Assembly (NCBI GenBank): GCA_903866355.1
Contig: CAIPNE010000539.1
Location: 1 to 8,946, forward strand
Length of the DNA stretch: 8,946 bases
Direction: 5' to 3'
Source of the DNA: an uncultured Gammaproteobacteria bacterium
GTDB lineage: Bacteria; Pseudomonadota; Gammaproteobacteria; Ga0077536
In this document: piece by piece, positions 1 through 7,070 of the stretch
How positions within the stretch are numbered: position 1 is the first letter of the stretch
Layout: each line of letters starts with the position of its first letter
Program-made: the position numbers and the translations under genes
Notes under the pieces: generated by a model
Database searches by the model: none
Told to the model about the DNA's origin: nothing
The model's input: only the letters and a program-made list of their open reading frames with translations

Positions 1-471
1 GCGGGCGGTGGCCACCGCCCGCGTGACATCGTCTGGTCCGTGGATACGGCCTAACGCCCGCAGTTGCGCTGCGCGCAGACACTGTACGCCAATTGAGAGC
101 CGATTAACCCCCGCGGCCCGATAGCCAGCAAAATTTGCGGCATCCACAGTGCCGGGGTTGGCTTCCAGCGTCACTTCGGCGTGCGCGGGCAAGGCCACGC
201 GTGCGCGCACGCCGTCCATCAGGCGTCCGATAGCAGCCCCGGAAAACAAGCTGGGCGTGCCGCCGCCAATAAAAACCGAGCTTAACGGGCGTTCCTCAAG
301 AGTGGCCAAATCGGCCGTTAAATCGCGCAATAAAGCCGCCACGTAGGCGTCTTCCGGCAACCCGTCCGGCGCGGTGTGTGAATTAAAATCACAGTAGGGG
401 CATTTGCGCACACACCAAGGCAAGTGGATGTATAAGGCCAGCGGCACCTCAGAGGGGGTCAATGCACTCAC
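1..471 (-). CDS. hemW: HemW-type radical SAM protein (haem chaperone), N-terminal part
   Basis: The gene runs off the left edge; 157 N-terminal codons are visible. The first residues read ALYIHLPWCVRKCPYCDFNSH, in which C20, C24 and C27 form the CX3CX2C cluster-binding motif of radical SAM enzymes. A GGGTPS motif (69-74), an E-x-NPG motif (103-107) and LSIGVQ (125-130) followed by LGRIHG (140-145) are typical of the HemW/HemN family. The short N-terminus before LYIHLPWC favours HemW (haem-binding protein, formerly called HemN-like) over true oxygen-independent coproporphyrinogen oxidase HemN; the C-terminal domain that would settle this is outside the window. The chosen start is GTG at 471-469, which overlaps the rdgB stop by 4 nt (GTGA) and gives the usual length ahead of the motif; TTG at 462-460 is an alternative. 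It is the third gene of the rph-rdgB-hemW run. Residue 131 is Cys where HemW proteins commonly have Ser. Confidence 0.92.
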   Translation of the reverse strand, partial: MSALTPSEVPLALYIHLPWCVRKCPYCDFNSHTAPDGLPEDAYVAALLRDLTADLATLEERPLSSVFIGGGTPSLFSGAAIGRLMDGVRARVALPAHAEVTLEANPGTVDAANFAGYRAAGVNRLSIGVQCLRAAQLRALGRIHGPDDVTRAVATAR

Positions 472-1064
472 CCGCAGGCCGGCAACTTGGCGACCAACGC
501 GCGCAGCGCCTTCCCGCGATGGCTTAAACGCTGTTTGCGTGCCGGGCTTAGGCGCGCGGCGGTACACCGCGCGGTGGGTACCCAAAAAATGGGGTCATAC
601 CCGAAACCACCGTCCCCTTCCGGGGCCAGCGTGAGCACACCTTCCCAACGGCCTTCTGCAATCACGGGGCACGGGTCAGCGGCATAGCGCAGGTATACCA
701 GCACACACACATAACGACAGGTCCGTGCGGCGGGTGGCACCTCGGCCATCGCCGCCAGCAACTGCGCCAGATTTTGTTCGTCGCTCGCGCCAACCCCGGC
801 ATAGCGTGCGGAGTAAATACCCGGCGCACCAGCCAGCGCATCGCACACAATGCCGGAATCATCCGCCACCGCCGGCAACCCCGTGTGGTGGGCGGCGTGG
901 CGGGCTTTCAGCAGGGCGTTCTCGACAAAGCTCAGGCCGGTTTCGGCCACCGTCGGCACTCCAAACTCTGCTTGGCTGTGCACCTCATAGGGGCTGTGGG
1001 CTAGCAGTTGGGCAAATTCGCGCAGCTTGCCTGGATTGCCACTCGCCAATACGAGGGGAGTCAT
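468..1064 (-). CDS. rdgB: RdgB/HAM1 non-canonical purine NTP pyrophosphatase (dITP/XTP)
   Basis: This cytosolic house-cleaning enzyme hydrolyses dITP, ITP and XTP to monophosphate and pyrophosphate, keeping deaminated purines out of DNA and RNA. The 198-aa length is normal for the family. Visible signatures in order are LASGNPGK (6-13, nucleotide and phosphate binding), ADDSG (67-71, with the metal and catalytic Asp), GAPGIYSARYAG (79-90), GGFGYDPIF (152-160, base recognition) and SHRGKAL (181-187). All key positions appear intact. It starts with ATG 9 nt after the rph stop and ends overlapping the hemW start by 4 nt, so the three genes are very probably one transcript. The ribosome-binding site is weak (GAGCA about 7 nt upstream), consistent with reliance on translation from rph. 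Confidence 0.96.
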   Translation of the reverse strand: MTPLVLASGNPGKLREFAQLLAHSPYEVHSQAEFGVPTVAETGLSFVENALLKARHAAHHTGLPAVADDSGIVCDALAGAPGIYSARYAGVGASDEQNLAQLLAAMAEVPPAARTCRYVCVLVYLRYAADPCPVIAEGRWEGVLTLAPEGDGGFGYDPIFWVPTARCTAARLSPARKQRLSHRGKALRALVAKLPACG

Positions 1065-1073
1065 GGCAGGTGC

Positions 1074-1799
1074 TCAGTTCTCGGCCAAACAGGCTTCCTG
1101 CGCGGCCAGTAGGTCGCGGATGCCCTTGTGGGCCAAGTCGAGCATGGCGTTGAGTTCGTCGCGACGAAAAGCATGGCCTTCGGCCGTGCCTTGAATCTCG
1201 GCGAAGTGACCCGCGTTGTTCATCACCACGTTGAGGTCGGTCTCGGCCGAAGAATCTTCTGCGTAGTCCAGATCCAGAACCGGCACGCCTTGGCTAATCC
1301 CGACGGACACCGCCGCGATCGCACCGTGGATGGGATTTTTGTTGATCACACGTTGTTTCATGAGATGACGGATGGCATCGACCAGCGCCACATAGCCACC
1401 GGTGATCGCCGCGGTGCGCGTGCCGCCATCTGCTTGCAACACATCGCAATCGATGAGGATGGCCCGCTCGCCCAGCGCGTAGGGGTCGATGACCGCGCGC
1501 AGCGAGCGGCCAATCAGGCGTTGAATTTCTAGCGTCCGACCACCCTGTTTACCCTGCGCGGCTTCGCGGCGTGAACGGGTATGCGTGGCGCGCGGCAACA
1601 TGCCGTATTCGGCGGTGATCCAGCCCATACCTTTGCCTTTCATCCAGGCTGGAGGGCGGTCTTCAACGCTGGCCGTGCACAGCACCCGCGTGTGACCAAA
1701 CTCCACCAATACCGAACCTTCGGCGTGCTGGGTGTAACCGCGGGTGAAACGCACCACGCGTAATTCGTCGGGAGCGCGGCCGCTGGGTCGGTTGGGCAT
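1074..1799 (-). CDS. rph: Ribonuclease PH (phosphorolytic 3'-to-5' exoribonuclease)
   Basis: RNase PH trims the 3' ends of tRNA precursors and other RNAs using phosphate, releasing nucleoside diphosphates; it works as a ring-shaped hexamer. From the chosen ATG the protein has 241 aa, against 238 in E. coli. Family motifs are RGYTQHAEGSVLVEFG (20-35), GWITAEYGMLPR (59-70), THTR and GKQGGRT (83-89), CDVLQADGGTRTA (118-130) with R128, and EDSSAETDLNVV (181-192), whose D182 and D188 match the metal-binding aspartates. QGTAEG (203-208) follows. The frame stays open upstream to a GTG at 1829, but the family N-terminus (MPNRPSGRAPDELR) begins at 1799, and a -10-like box at 1830-1835 would put the transcript start downstream of that GTG. 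ATG at 1808 is a second option. The E. coli K-12 reference strain carries a frameshifted rph; this copy looks intact. Confidence 0.96.
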   Translation of the reverse strand: MPNRPSGRAPDELRVVRFTRGYTQHAEGSVLVEFGHTRVLCTASVEDRPPAWMKGKGMGWITAEYGMLPRATHTRSRREAAQGKQGGRTLEIQRLIGRSLRAVIDPYALGERAILIDCDVLQADGGTRTAAITGGYVALVDAIRHLMKQRVINKNPIHGAIAAVSVGISQGVPVLDLDYAEDSSAETDLNVVMNNAGHFAEIQGTAEGHAFRRDELNAMLDLAHKGIRDLLAAQEACLAEN

Positions 1800-1829
1800 C
1801 GGAAACATCCACACTGGAGAAGGACCCAC

Positions 1830-1835
1830 AGTATA
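1830..1835 (-). promoter_or_regulatory. Possible -10 box for rph-rdgB-hemW
   Basis: Read on the minus strand, TATACT matches five of six consensus -10 bases and lies 30-36 nt upstream of the rph ATG at 1799. Transcription would start near 1823, leaving a leader of roughly 15-25 nt. No good -35 hexamer is seen 16-18 nt upstream, so the call rests on the -10 box, its location in the divergent gap and the lack of a gene upstream on this strand. Confidence 0.4.
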
Positions 1836-1867
1836 GCCGCCGTGCGTGGCGCGGACCGGTTCTGGTC

Positions 1868-1879
1868 GTTAAGATTAAC
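1868..1879. repeat. Short AT-rich inverted repeat in the rph/yicC divergent gap
   Basis: GTTAAgaTTAAC has perfect 5-base arms around a 2-base centre. It sits in an AT-rich island (about 1866-1892) inside GC-rich DNA, between the divergent rph and yicC genes. It could be an operator or part of a promoter (TAAGAT within it is a poor -10 match). A 12-base element can occur by chance, so regulatory function is inference only. Confidence 0.3.
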
Positions 1880-1900
1880 GGCCAATATTGATGACCCTAC

Positions 1901-1905
1901 AGGAG
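1901..1905 (+). promoter_or_regulatory. Ribosome-binding site that fixes the yicC start
   Basis: AGGAG lies 6 nt before ATG 1912. The reading frame also offers TTG at 1888 and ATG at 1891, but both lie upstream of this site, and YicC proteins begin with a short (M-x-R)SMTAFAR-like N-terminus. The Shine-Dalgarno site and the family alignment therefore agree on 1912. Confidence 0.8.
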
Positions 1906-1911
1906 CTTCCC

Positions 1912-2778
1912 ATGGCGCGCAGCATGACGGCCTTCGCCCGTCTCGAAACAACCGGCACCTGGGGTCGTGCCATCTGGGAGCTACGCTCAGTCAATCACCG
2001 CTTTCTCGAAGTGGGGCTGCGACTACCCGAAGACCTGCGCTTACTCGACAGCGAAGTTCGCGCGCGGATTGCGGCGCGCTGTACGCGCGGCAAGGTGGAC
2101 TGCTCGTTGCGCGTCGAAGCCACAGCACGCCATGCGGTTGAACTGCGCGTCAACACCGAACTCGCTCACCAAGTGATCACGGCGGCGGCGGCAGTGGCCG
2201 CGCTGATGACCAACGCTGCCCCCATCAATCCGCTCGACGTCCTGCGTTGGCCCCACGTGATGGAAGCCCCGGAGATCAATTTCGATGAACTAGGGGCCAC
2301 TTTGTTGGGTCTGCTCGACCAAGCGCTCGATGAGTTCGTCGACAACCGTGACCGTGAAGGCGCGAAACTGAAGGAGCTGGTACTGGCCCGCTGCGCCGAT
2401 ATGCACGAAATTACCCACACGATGCGGCGTCGGGTACCGGAAATTATCGCCGCACTACGCAGCCGCCACGCGGCGAAAATCCAAGATCTCGCGGGCACAC
2501 TGGATCCGGTACGGGTCGAGCAAGAGTGTGCGCTGCTCATCCAACGACTGGATGTAGCCGAAGAGGTAGACCGTCTGGAAACCCATCTACAGGAAGTTCA
2601 GCGGGTGATGCAGCGCGATCAGGCCGTGGGTCGCCGACTGGACTTCCTCATGCAAGAACTCAACCGCGAAGCCAACACACTGGGCTCGAAGTCGGCGCAT
2701 ATTGATAGTTCCAGCGCGGCGGTGGATCTCAAAGTACTCATTGAGCAGGTCCGCGAACAAATCCAGAATTTAGAATGA
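1912..2778 (+). CDS. yicC: YicC/YloC-family endoribonuclease
   Basis: YicC has been reported in E. coli to act in RNA decay (for example of the small RNA RyhB) and is described as an endoribonuclease; its exact targets here are unknown. The protein has 288 aa, against 287 in E. coli. The N-terminal YicC-like domain shows SMTAFAR (4-10), ELRSVNHRFLE (23-33) and a RGKVD element (59-63). The C-terminal DUF1732 domain ends in the family hallmark GRRLDFLMQELNREANTLGS (240-259), followed by K260 and the terminal REQIQNLE. A charged helical middle part (about 145-235), with RLDVAEEVDRLETHL at 212-226, fits the family fold. The start at 1912 has a good ribosome-binding site. It diverges from rph and overlaps gmk by 4 nt (ATGA), so translation of the two is probably coupled. 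Confidence 0.95.
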   Translation: MARSMTAFARLETTGTWGRAIWELRSVNHRFLEVGLRLPEDLRLLDSEVRARIAARCTRGKVDCSLRVEATARHAVELRVNTELAHQVITAAAAVAALMTNAAPINPLDVLRWPHVMEAPEINFDELGATLLGLLDQALDEFVDNRDREGAKLKELVLARCADMHEITHTMRRRVPEIIAALRSRHAAKIQDLAGTLDPVRVEQECALLIQRLDVAEEVDRLETHLQEVQRVMQRDQAVGRRLDFLMQELNREANTLGSKSAHIDSSSAAVDLKVLIEQVREQIQNLE

Positions 2779-3359
2779 AACGCCCTGCCGTAAACGGACA
2801 ATTAATCATTATCTCGGCCCCCTCGGGCGCGGGCAAAACCAGCTTGAACAAGAGCCTGCTGGACGCAACGCCGGGGCTTACGCTCTCGGTGTCGCACACC
2901 ACACGACCGCGACGGCCCGGTGAAATTGAGGGCGAACATTATTTTTTTATTGACTCGGCCACTTTTGCGCAAATGGTTACAGCCGGTGAATTTCTAGAAC
3001 ACGCGGTCGTCTTTGGCAATTGCTATGGCACGGCGCGGACCAGCGTTTTCAATACGCTGGCGGCAGGTTTTGATGTGATTTTAGAGCTGGATTGGCAGGG
3101 CGCCCGCCGTATTCGCAAGCTGTTTCCGGAAACCATCAGCGTGTTTATTGTGCCGCCATCCACCGCGGCCTTGCGCGAGCGACTGGAAGGACGGCAACAG
3201 GACGATGCGGCGACTATCGAGCGGCGAATGGCGGCGGCCGCCGATGAACTGGCCCATCAGAGCGAGTACGACTATGTGGTGCTCAACGATTCCTTTGACC
3301 ACGCACTCGCCGATCTCAGCGCAATTATGCGGGCCGCCCGGCTGCGGGTACGACACTAA
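2775..3359 (+). CDS. gmk: Guanylate kinase
   Basis: Guanylate kinase phosphorylates GMP to GDP with ATP, a required step towards GTP and thus also the substrate pool for (p)ppGpp made by SpoT downstream. The P-loop is SAPSGAGKTS (14-23) with K21. The GMP-binding part has SHTTRPRRPGEIEGEHYFF (40-58) with R44 and R47, and GNCYGT (81-86) with Y84. The core ELDWQGA (104-110) and the lid region (about 136-152, rich in Arg) follow. At 194 aa it is about a dozen residues shorter than the E. coli enzyme, the loss being only the variable C-terminal tail after RAARLR. The ATG overlaps the yicC stop and lacks a clear ribosome-binding site, which points to translational coupling. Confidence 0.96.
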   Translation: MKRPAVNGQLIIISAPSGAGKTSLNKSLLDATPGLTLSVSHTTRPRRPGEIEGEHYFFIDSATFAQMVTAGEFLEHAVVFGNCYGTARTSVFNTLAAGFDVILELDWQGARRIRKLFPETISVFIVPPSTAALRERLEGRQQDDAATIERRMAAAADELAHQSEYDYVVLNDSFDHALADLSAIMRAARLRVRH

Positions 3360-3402
3360 CGCCACGCCCCAAACCCCGGCGATAGTATCGAATTCAACCC
3401 TC

Positions 3403-3411
3403 TGCTATCCT
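3403..3411 (+). promoter_or_regulatory. Possible extended -10 promoter for rpoZ
   Basis: TGcTATCCT combines an extended -10 TG with a 4-of-6 match to TATAAT, 38-46 nt before the rpoZ ATG. No -35 hexamer is recognisable. The 89-nt gap after gmk has no terminator-like hairpin, so read-through from yicC-gmk is also likely; a separate rpoZ promoter is a guess from this motif and the gap size. Confidence 0.25.
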
Positions 3412-3448
3412 CCGCCCTTGAATTTCCAATGATTTTAGCGAGAAAACG

Positions 3449-3733
3449 ATGGCCCGAATTACCATAGAAGACTGCCTCCCGTTCGTCGACAACCGCTTTG
3501 ACCTCGTCATCACAGCCAGCCGCCGTGCCCGTCAGGTCGCGCGTGGTGCGCAAGCGCTCGTACCCGAAGAAGGCGACAAACCCACCGTTATCGCCCTGCG
3601 CGAAATCGCCGCCGGCCTGATGAGCCATCATATTCTGGATGACATCGAAGCCAAACGGCGCGCCGCCGAAGAATACGAGCTCGCCGAGGCGGCCTACCTG
3701 GCGCAGGATTCCGCGCCGCCCGACTACCCCTGA
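3449..3733 (+). CDS. rpoZ: RNA polymerase omega subunit
   Basis: Omega helps assemble and stabilise RNA polymerase by holding the beta' subunit, and in E. coli it forms one of the ppGpp-binding sites together with beta'. The 94-aa protein (91 in E. coli) starts with MARITIEDC and has the conserved core NRFDLVITASRRARQ (15-29), followed by LVPEEGDKPTVIALREIAAG (37-56). The acidic, Ala/Glu-rich C-terminal tail (from about 65) is variable in the family. The ribosome-binding site is poor (AGCGAGA). The gene lies between gmk and spoT as in many gammaproteobacteria, linking the ppGpp sensor component with the ppGpp enzyme. Confidence 0.96.
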   Translation: MARITIEDCLPFVDNRFDLVITASRRARQVARGAQALVPEEGDKPTVIALREIAAGLMSHHILDDIEAKRRAAEEYELAEAAYLAQDSAPPDYP

Positions 3734-3740
3734 AGCCTTG

Positions 3741-3787
3741 GCGCGCGTGACGCCCGCAACGGGCGCCCAGCCCTTGCTACCGCGCGC
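3741..3787 (+). other. Nested GC-rich hairpins between rpoZ and spoT
   Basis: An outer 7-bp stem (3741-3747 with 3781-3787, GCGCGCG/CGCGCGC) encloses an inner 6-bp hairpin, CGCCCG-caa-CGGGCG (3751-3765). Only three T follow the outer stem, so this is not a standard intrinsic terminator. It could be a leader structure, a processing site or a partial attenuator ahead of spoT. Alternating CG arms are easy to find in GC-rich DNA, which limits confidence. Confidence 0.3.
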
Positions 3788-3820
3788 TTTCCCTCTGCTT
3801 CAACATTGCGCCGCCAATTA

Positions 3821-3825
3821 AGGGG
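3821..3825 (+). promoter_or_regulatory. Ribosome-binding site supporting a TTG start for spoT
   Basis: AGGGG stands 8 nt before TTG 3834. The frame is closed just upstream by TAA at 3819-3821, and no in-frame ATG or GTG occurs before the conserved HD-domain region. The nearby GTG at 3830 is in another frame. The TTG is therefore the only credible start. Confidence 0.7.
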
Positions 3826-3833
3826 CGCAGTGC

Positions 3834-5999
3834 TTGAACGCGCAACGCGAAATTCTCCAGGTCGACGACCTGTGCGGGCGCATCAGCGCCTATCTCTTGC
3901 CAGACCAAGTGGCACAGGTGCGCCGGGCGTACGAATTTGGCGAACTTGCCCACGCGGGGCAGCTGCGCCAGTCGGGAGAACCCTACATCCAGCATCCGCT
4001 GGCAGTCGCGCTCATTCTCGCCGACATGCACATGGACCACGAAACGCTGGTCGCGGCGATACTCCACGACGTCATCGAAGACACGGCTGTCGATCGTGAC
4101 CGGGTCTCAGAGGAATTTGGCGGAGAAGTAGCTGCCATCGTGGTGGGGCTCTCCAAGATCACGCAGATCGAGTTCGAGTCACACGCAGAAACCCAAGCGC
4201 GCAACTTTCAGCGCATGTTGATGGCGATGGCGGATGACATCCGCGTGATCCTCGTCAAGCTCGCCGATCGCCTGCACAACATGCGCACATTAGCGGCGCT
4301 AGCCCCCGAGAAGCGCCGCCGCATCGCCCGCGAAACCCTCGAAATCTACGCCCCTATTGCACAGCGCCTCGGCATCAACAGCATTCGGCTGGAGTTGGAA
4401 GAGCTAGGCTTCTCAGTGCTGTATCCGTTGCGCTACCGGGTAATTCGCCAGGAAATGCTCCGCGTGCGCGGCAACCGCAAAGAGGTGGTAGATAAAATTA
4501 AAGACCGCATCAAGCGGCATCTGCGACAGGAGCGACTGGTGGCCCACGTCTTGGGCCGCGAAAAGCATTTGTTCAGCATCTACCAAAAAATGCGGGAAAA
4601 GCAGCTAGATTTTTCCGGGGTAAACGACGTCTACGCCTTTCGAGTCTTGGTTGACTCGGTCGACACCTGCTACCGCGCGCTGGGTATTTTGCACAGCCTG
4701 TACAAGCCCGTGCCCGGCAAGTTCAAAGACTACATCGCCATCCCTAAAGGCAACGGCTATCAGTCGCTGCACACCGTGCTGTTTGGACCTTTTGGCGTGC
4801 CCATCGAAGTGCAGATCCGCACCAATGAAATGGAGCAGGTGGCCGAGGCTGGGATCGCCGCACACTGGCTGTATAAGACCGGCGATGGGGCGGCGAAAAG
4901 CGCCAATAAACGTGCCCGCGAATGGTTACGCGGCATTTTGGAAATGCAGCAACAGGCGGGCAATTCGCAGGAATTTCTCGAGCACGTCAAAATTGACCTG
5001 TTCCCCGACGAGGTCTACGTGTTTACGCCCAAGGGTTCGATCATGGCGCTGGCGCGTGGCGCGACGGCGGTCGATTTCGCCTACGCGATCCACAGCGACC
5101 TCGGCAATACCTGCGTGGCGTGCCGGATCAATCGTCAGCTAGCGCCGTTGCGAACCCCACTCGCTACCGGTCAAACGGTCGAAATTGTGACCGCGCCGGG
5201 CGCGCGCCCCAACCCCTCGTGGCTGACCTTTGTGGTGACCGGCAAAGCTCGCGCCACCATTCGTCACTATCTTAAAAATCTGCAGACCGACGAAGCCCAA
5301 GCACTGGGTCGTCGCATGCTGGAGCGAGAGCTCGATTCGGCCGGCCTGAGTTTGGCCAAGCTGCCGGATGACCTGCTGGCGAGCGTGCTGACCAGTCTCA
5401 AGCTGGAGAGTGCCGAGCGCTTGTTTATGGAAATTGGGCTGGGTAATCGCCCTGCCCCGCTGGTACTGCGGCTCCTCCAGCCTGAGCGACCGCCCGAAGA
5501 CTCCGAAACCGGGAAACAGCAACAGCGCCGCCGGGGCAGCAGTGAGGGGCCGCGCAGCCCGCTCGCCATCCGGGGTACGGAAGGCATGGTAGTGAGCTTT
5601 CCTAAATGCTGTTACCCGCTGCCGGGCGACTCCATTATCGGCTTCCTCACTGCCGGTCGCGGCATCGTGGTTCATCAACAACAATGTGCGAATGTGGCCG
5701 AATACCGCAGCGCGCCGGAAAAATGGATCGATGTCCAGTGGGCGCCCAGTATCGATCGGGAGTTCAGCGTGGAACTCTCGTTGGATGTCATCAACCGACG
5801 CGGCACCCTGGCCACCATTGCGACGGCGTTGGCTGATGCCAACGCCAACATTGAAGACGTGTCGTTCTCCGAACGAAACGAGCGTAATACCAACATTCGC
5901 TTCATCATCGCCGTGCGCGATCGTAAACATCTTGCGGACGTCATTCGGCTAGTGCGCCGCGTGAAACCGGTGGTGCGCGTCACGCGCAAGCGGTCCTGA
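3834..5999 (+). CDS. spoT: Bifunctional (p)ppGpp synthetase/hydrolase SpoT (RelA/SpoT family)
   Basis: This long RSH-family protein (721 aa; E. coli SpoT about 702) makes and degrades the stringent-response alarmone (p)ppGpp. The N-terminal HD hydrolase domain has metal-binding H54, H78-D79 and D145 (in LADRLHNM) and the E82-D83 pair of HDVIEDT, so hydrolysis should be intact. The synthetase domain (about 240-350) shows GREKH, DVYAFR with D265, FKDYIAIPKGNGYQSLHT (297-314) and EVQIRT with E325, followed by AAHW. A TGS domain (about 386-450), a helical region, a Cys-containing domain with KCCYPLPGD (591-599) and C618, and an ACT domain (about 645-717) complete the regulatory half. A low-complexity Gln/Arg/Ser linker (about 555-577) is lineage-variable. 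The start is TTG, 100 nt after rpoZ. Its order after gmk-rpoZ and its alignment favour SpoT over RelA. Whether a separate RelA exists cannot be seen here. Confidence 0.96.
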   Translation: MNAQREILQVDDLCGRISAYLLPDQVAQVRRAYEFGELAHAGQLRQSGEPYIQHPLAVALILADMHMDHETLVAAILHDVIEDTAVDRDRVSEEFGGEVAAIVVGLSKITQIEFESHAETQARNFQRMLMAMADDIRVILVKLADRLHNMRTLAALAPEKRRRIARETLEIYAPIAQRLGINSIRLELEELGFSVLYPLRYRVIRQEMLRVRGNRKEVVDKIKDRIKRHLRQERLVAHVLGREKHLFSIYQKMREKQLDFSGVNDVYAFRVLVDSVDTCYRALGILHSLYKPVPGKFKDYIAIPKGNGYQSLHTVLFGPFGVPIEVQIRTNEMEQVAEAGIAAHWLYKTGDGAAKSANKRAREWLRGILEMQQQAGNSQEFLEHVKIDLFPDEVYVFTPKGSIMALARGATAVDFAYAIHSDLGNTCVACRINRQLAPLRTPLATGQTVEIVTAPGARPNPSWLTFVVTGKARATIRHYLKNLQTDEAQALGRRMLERELDSAGLSLAKLPDDLLASVLTSLKLESAERLFMEIGLGNRPAPLVLRLLQPERPPEDSETGKQQQRRRGSSEGPRSPLAIRGTEGMVVSFPKCCYPLPGDSIIGFLTAGRGIVVHQQQCANVAEYRSAPEKWIDVQWAPSIDREFSVELSLDVINRRGTLATIATALADANANIEDVSFSERNERNTNIRFIIAVRDRKHLADVIRLVRRVKPVVRVTRKRS

Positions 6000-6167
6000 C
6001 AGCGCCCACTCGCCAGACTAGGCGTTGAGCGGGTCACGTTGAACTCCGCCGTGATGCCTCGCCATGCGCGGGCGTCCGGTAGGGCTTGCGGATGTAAAAC
6101 GCGCGCCAACCCGCTAGCATCAATCGACGAACTTCAATGAACTGCCGCGCAACCGGGAGGACCCCAT

Positions 6168-7061
6168 ATGGAAGATTCAACGGTGGGCTTTGTGGGTATC
6201 GGGCGTATGGGTGGCCCACTGGCAACCCGACTCCTCAACGCCGGGCACCAAGTCGTGGTGTTCGATACGAGCGAGAGCGCCATGGCGGCGCTAGTGGAAC
6301 GCGGCGCGATCCGCGCAGCGTCGGCGGCCGCCGTAGCGCAGGCAGCGAGAGTCATTTTTATCAGCCTACCGGGCCCCGAGATTGTCCGCAGCGTGGCACT
6401 CGGCCGAGACGGCCTCATCGAGGGTTCGGTGGTCCGGCGGGTGGTGGATTTCTCGACCATCGGGCCGCGCACAGCGGGGCTGGTTGCGCAGGGGCTGGCG
6501 GAGCGCGGCATTGTGTACGTCGATGCCCCCGTGAGTGGGGGGATTGCGGGCGCAACCCAAGGCACGTTAGCGGTGATGGTCGCCTGCGCGCGGGCCGTCT
6601 TCGAGGAACTGGAATCGCTGCTCAAACTATTTGGCCAAGTGTTCCACCTCGGCGAGACCGCCGGACAGGCGCAAACCATGAAGCTCGCCAACAATCTGCT
6701 CTCCGCTGCTGCCGTCGCGGTGTCCTCAGAAGTCTTAGTGATGGGCGTGAAGGCGGGCCTTGATCCAACCCTCATGCTGGACGTTATTAACGCCGGCAGC
6801 GGCCGTAACAGCGCCACCCAAGACAAATTCCCGCGGGCAATCCTGCCCGGAACGTTCGACTTCGGCTTCGCCACCGGCCTGTCTTATAAAGATGTCCGGC
6901 TGTGCATCGATGAGGCGGAGGCTTTGGGCGTACCGATGGTCGTGGGCGCGGCGGTCCGCCAGATGCTGGCCGTCACCAATGCTGTCTACGGCCCGGATTC
7001 TGATTTCACCAGCGTGTGCCGAGTGGTGGAGACCTGGGCCGGCGTAACGGTGCGTGGCTAG
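6168..7061 (+). CDS. NAD-dependent beta-hydroxyacid dehydrogenase (3-hydroxyisobutyrate dehydrogenase family)
   Basis: The enzyme should oxidise a 3-hydroxy acid, or reduce the matching semialdehyde, in the cytosol. The 297-aa length is normal. The Rossmann motif GFVGIGRMGGPLA (7-19, GxGxxG at 10-15) is followed by an acidic residue, D33, after the second strand, which suggests NAD rather than NADP. The substrate motif DAPVSGG (119-125) and catalytic K172 in KLANN (172-176) are present, as is a later conserved Lys-Asp pair (241-242). Relatives include 3-hydroxyisobutyrate, tartronate-semialdehyde and hydroxymethylglutarate enzymes, and the substrate cannot be chosen from sequence alone. The ATG has a strong site, GGGAGG, 7 nt upstream. 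It opens the cluster after spoT, separated by 168 nt with no obvious terminator or promoter, and lies 9 nt ahead of the PrpD-family gene. Confidence 0.9.
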   Translation: MEDSTVGFVGIGRMGGPLATRLLNAGHQVVVFDTSESAMAALVERGAIRAASAAAVAQAARVIFISLPGPEIVRSVALGRDGLIEGSVVRRVVDFSTIGPRTAGLVAQGLAERGIVYVDAPVSGGIAGATQGTLAVMVACARAVFEELESLLKLFGQVFHLGETAGQAQTMKLANNLLSAAAVAVSSEVLVMGVKAGLDPTLMLDVINAGSGRNSATQDKFPRAILPGTFDFGFATGLSYKDVRLCIDEAEALGVPMVVGAAVRQMLAVTNAVYGPDSDFTSVCRVVETWAGVTVRG

Positions 7062-7070
7062 CGCACCCGC

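Noticed and set aside
725..1153. 142-codon plus-strand open frame across rdgB and the end of rph
   Set aside because: It is Arg/Pro-rich without motifs and crosses two well-supported minus-strand genes.
1800..1829. N-terminal extension of rph to GTG 1829
   Set aside because: The extra ten residues are not part of the RNase PH family N-terminus, and the GTG lies next to a -10-like box, so it would probably not be transcribed from that promoter.
5139..5930. 263-codon open frame on the minus strand inside spoT
   Set aside because: It lies wholly opposite the well-conserved C-terminal half of spoT, matches no family I recognise, and is the kind of long antisense frame expected in GC-rich coding DNA.
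6011..6024. CGCC-agacta-GGCG hairpin just after spoT as a terminator
   Set aside because: The stem has only four base pairs and no T run follows.
6086..6120. Promoter for the metabolic cluster from TTGCGG and TAGCAT
   Set aside because: The spacing is 23 nt, too long for a standard sigma-70 promoter, and both boxes are weak.
6134..6874. 246-codon open frame on the minus strand opposite the dehydrogenase gene
   Set aside because: Its product is low-complexity (Ser, Ala, Pro, Thr rich), and the plus-strand gene has a clear cofactor motif, catalytic Lys and ribosome-binding site.
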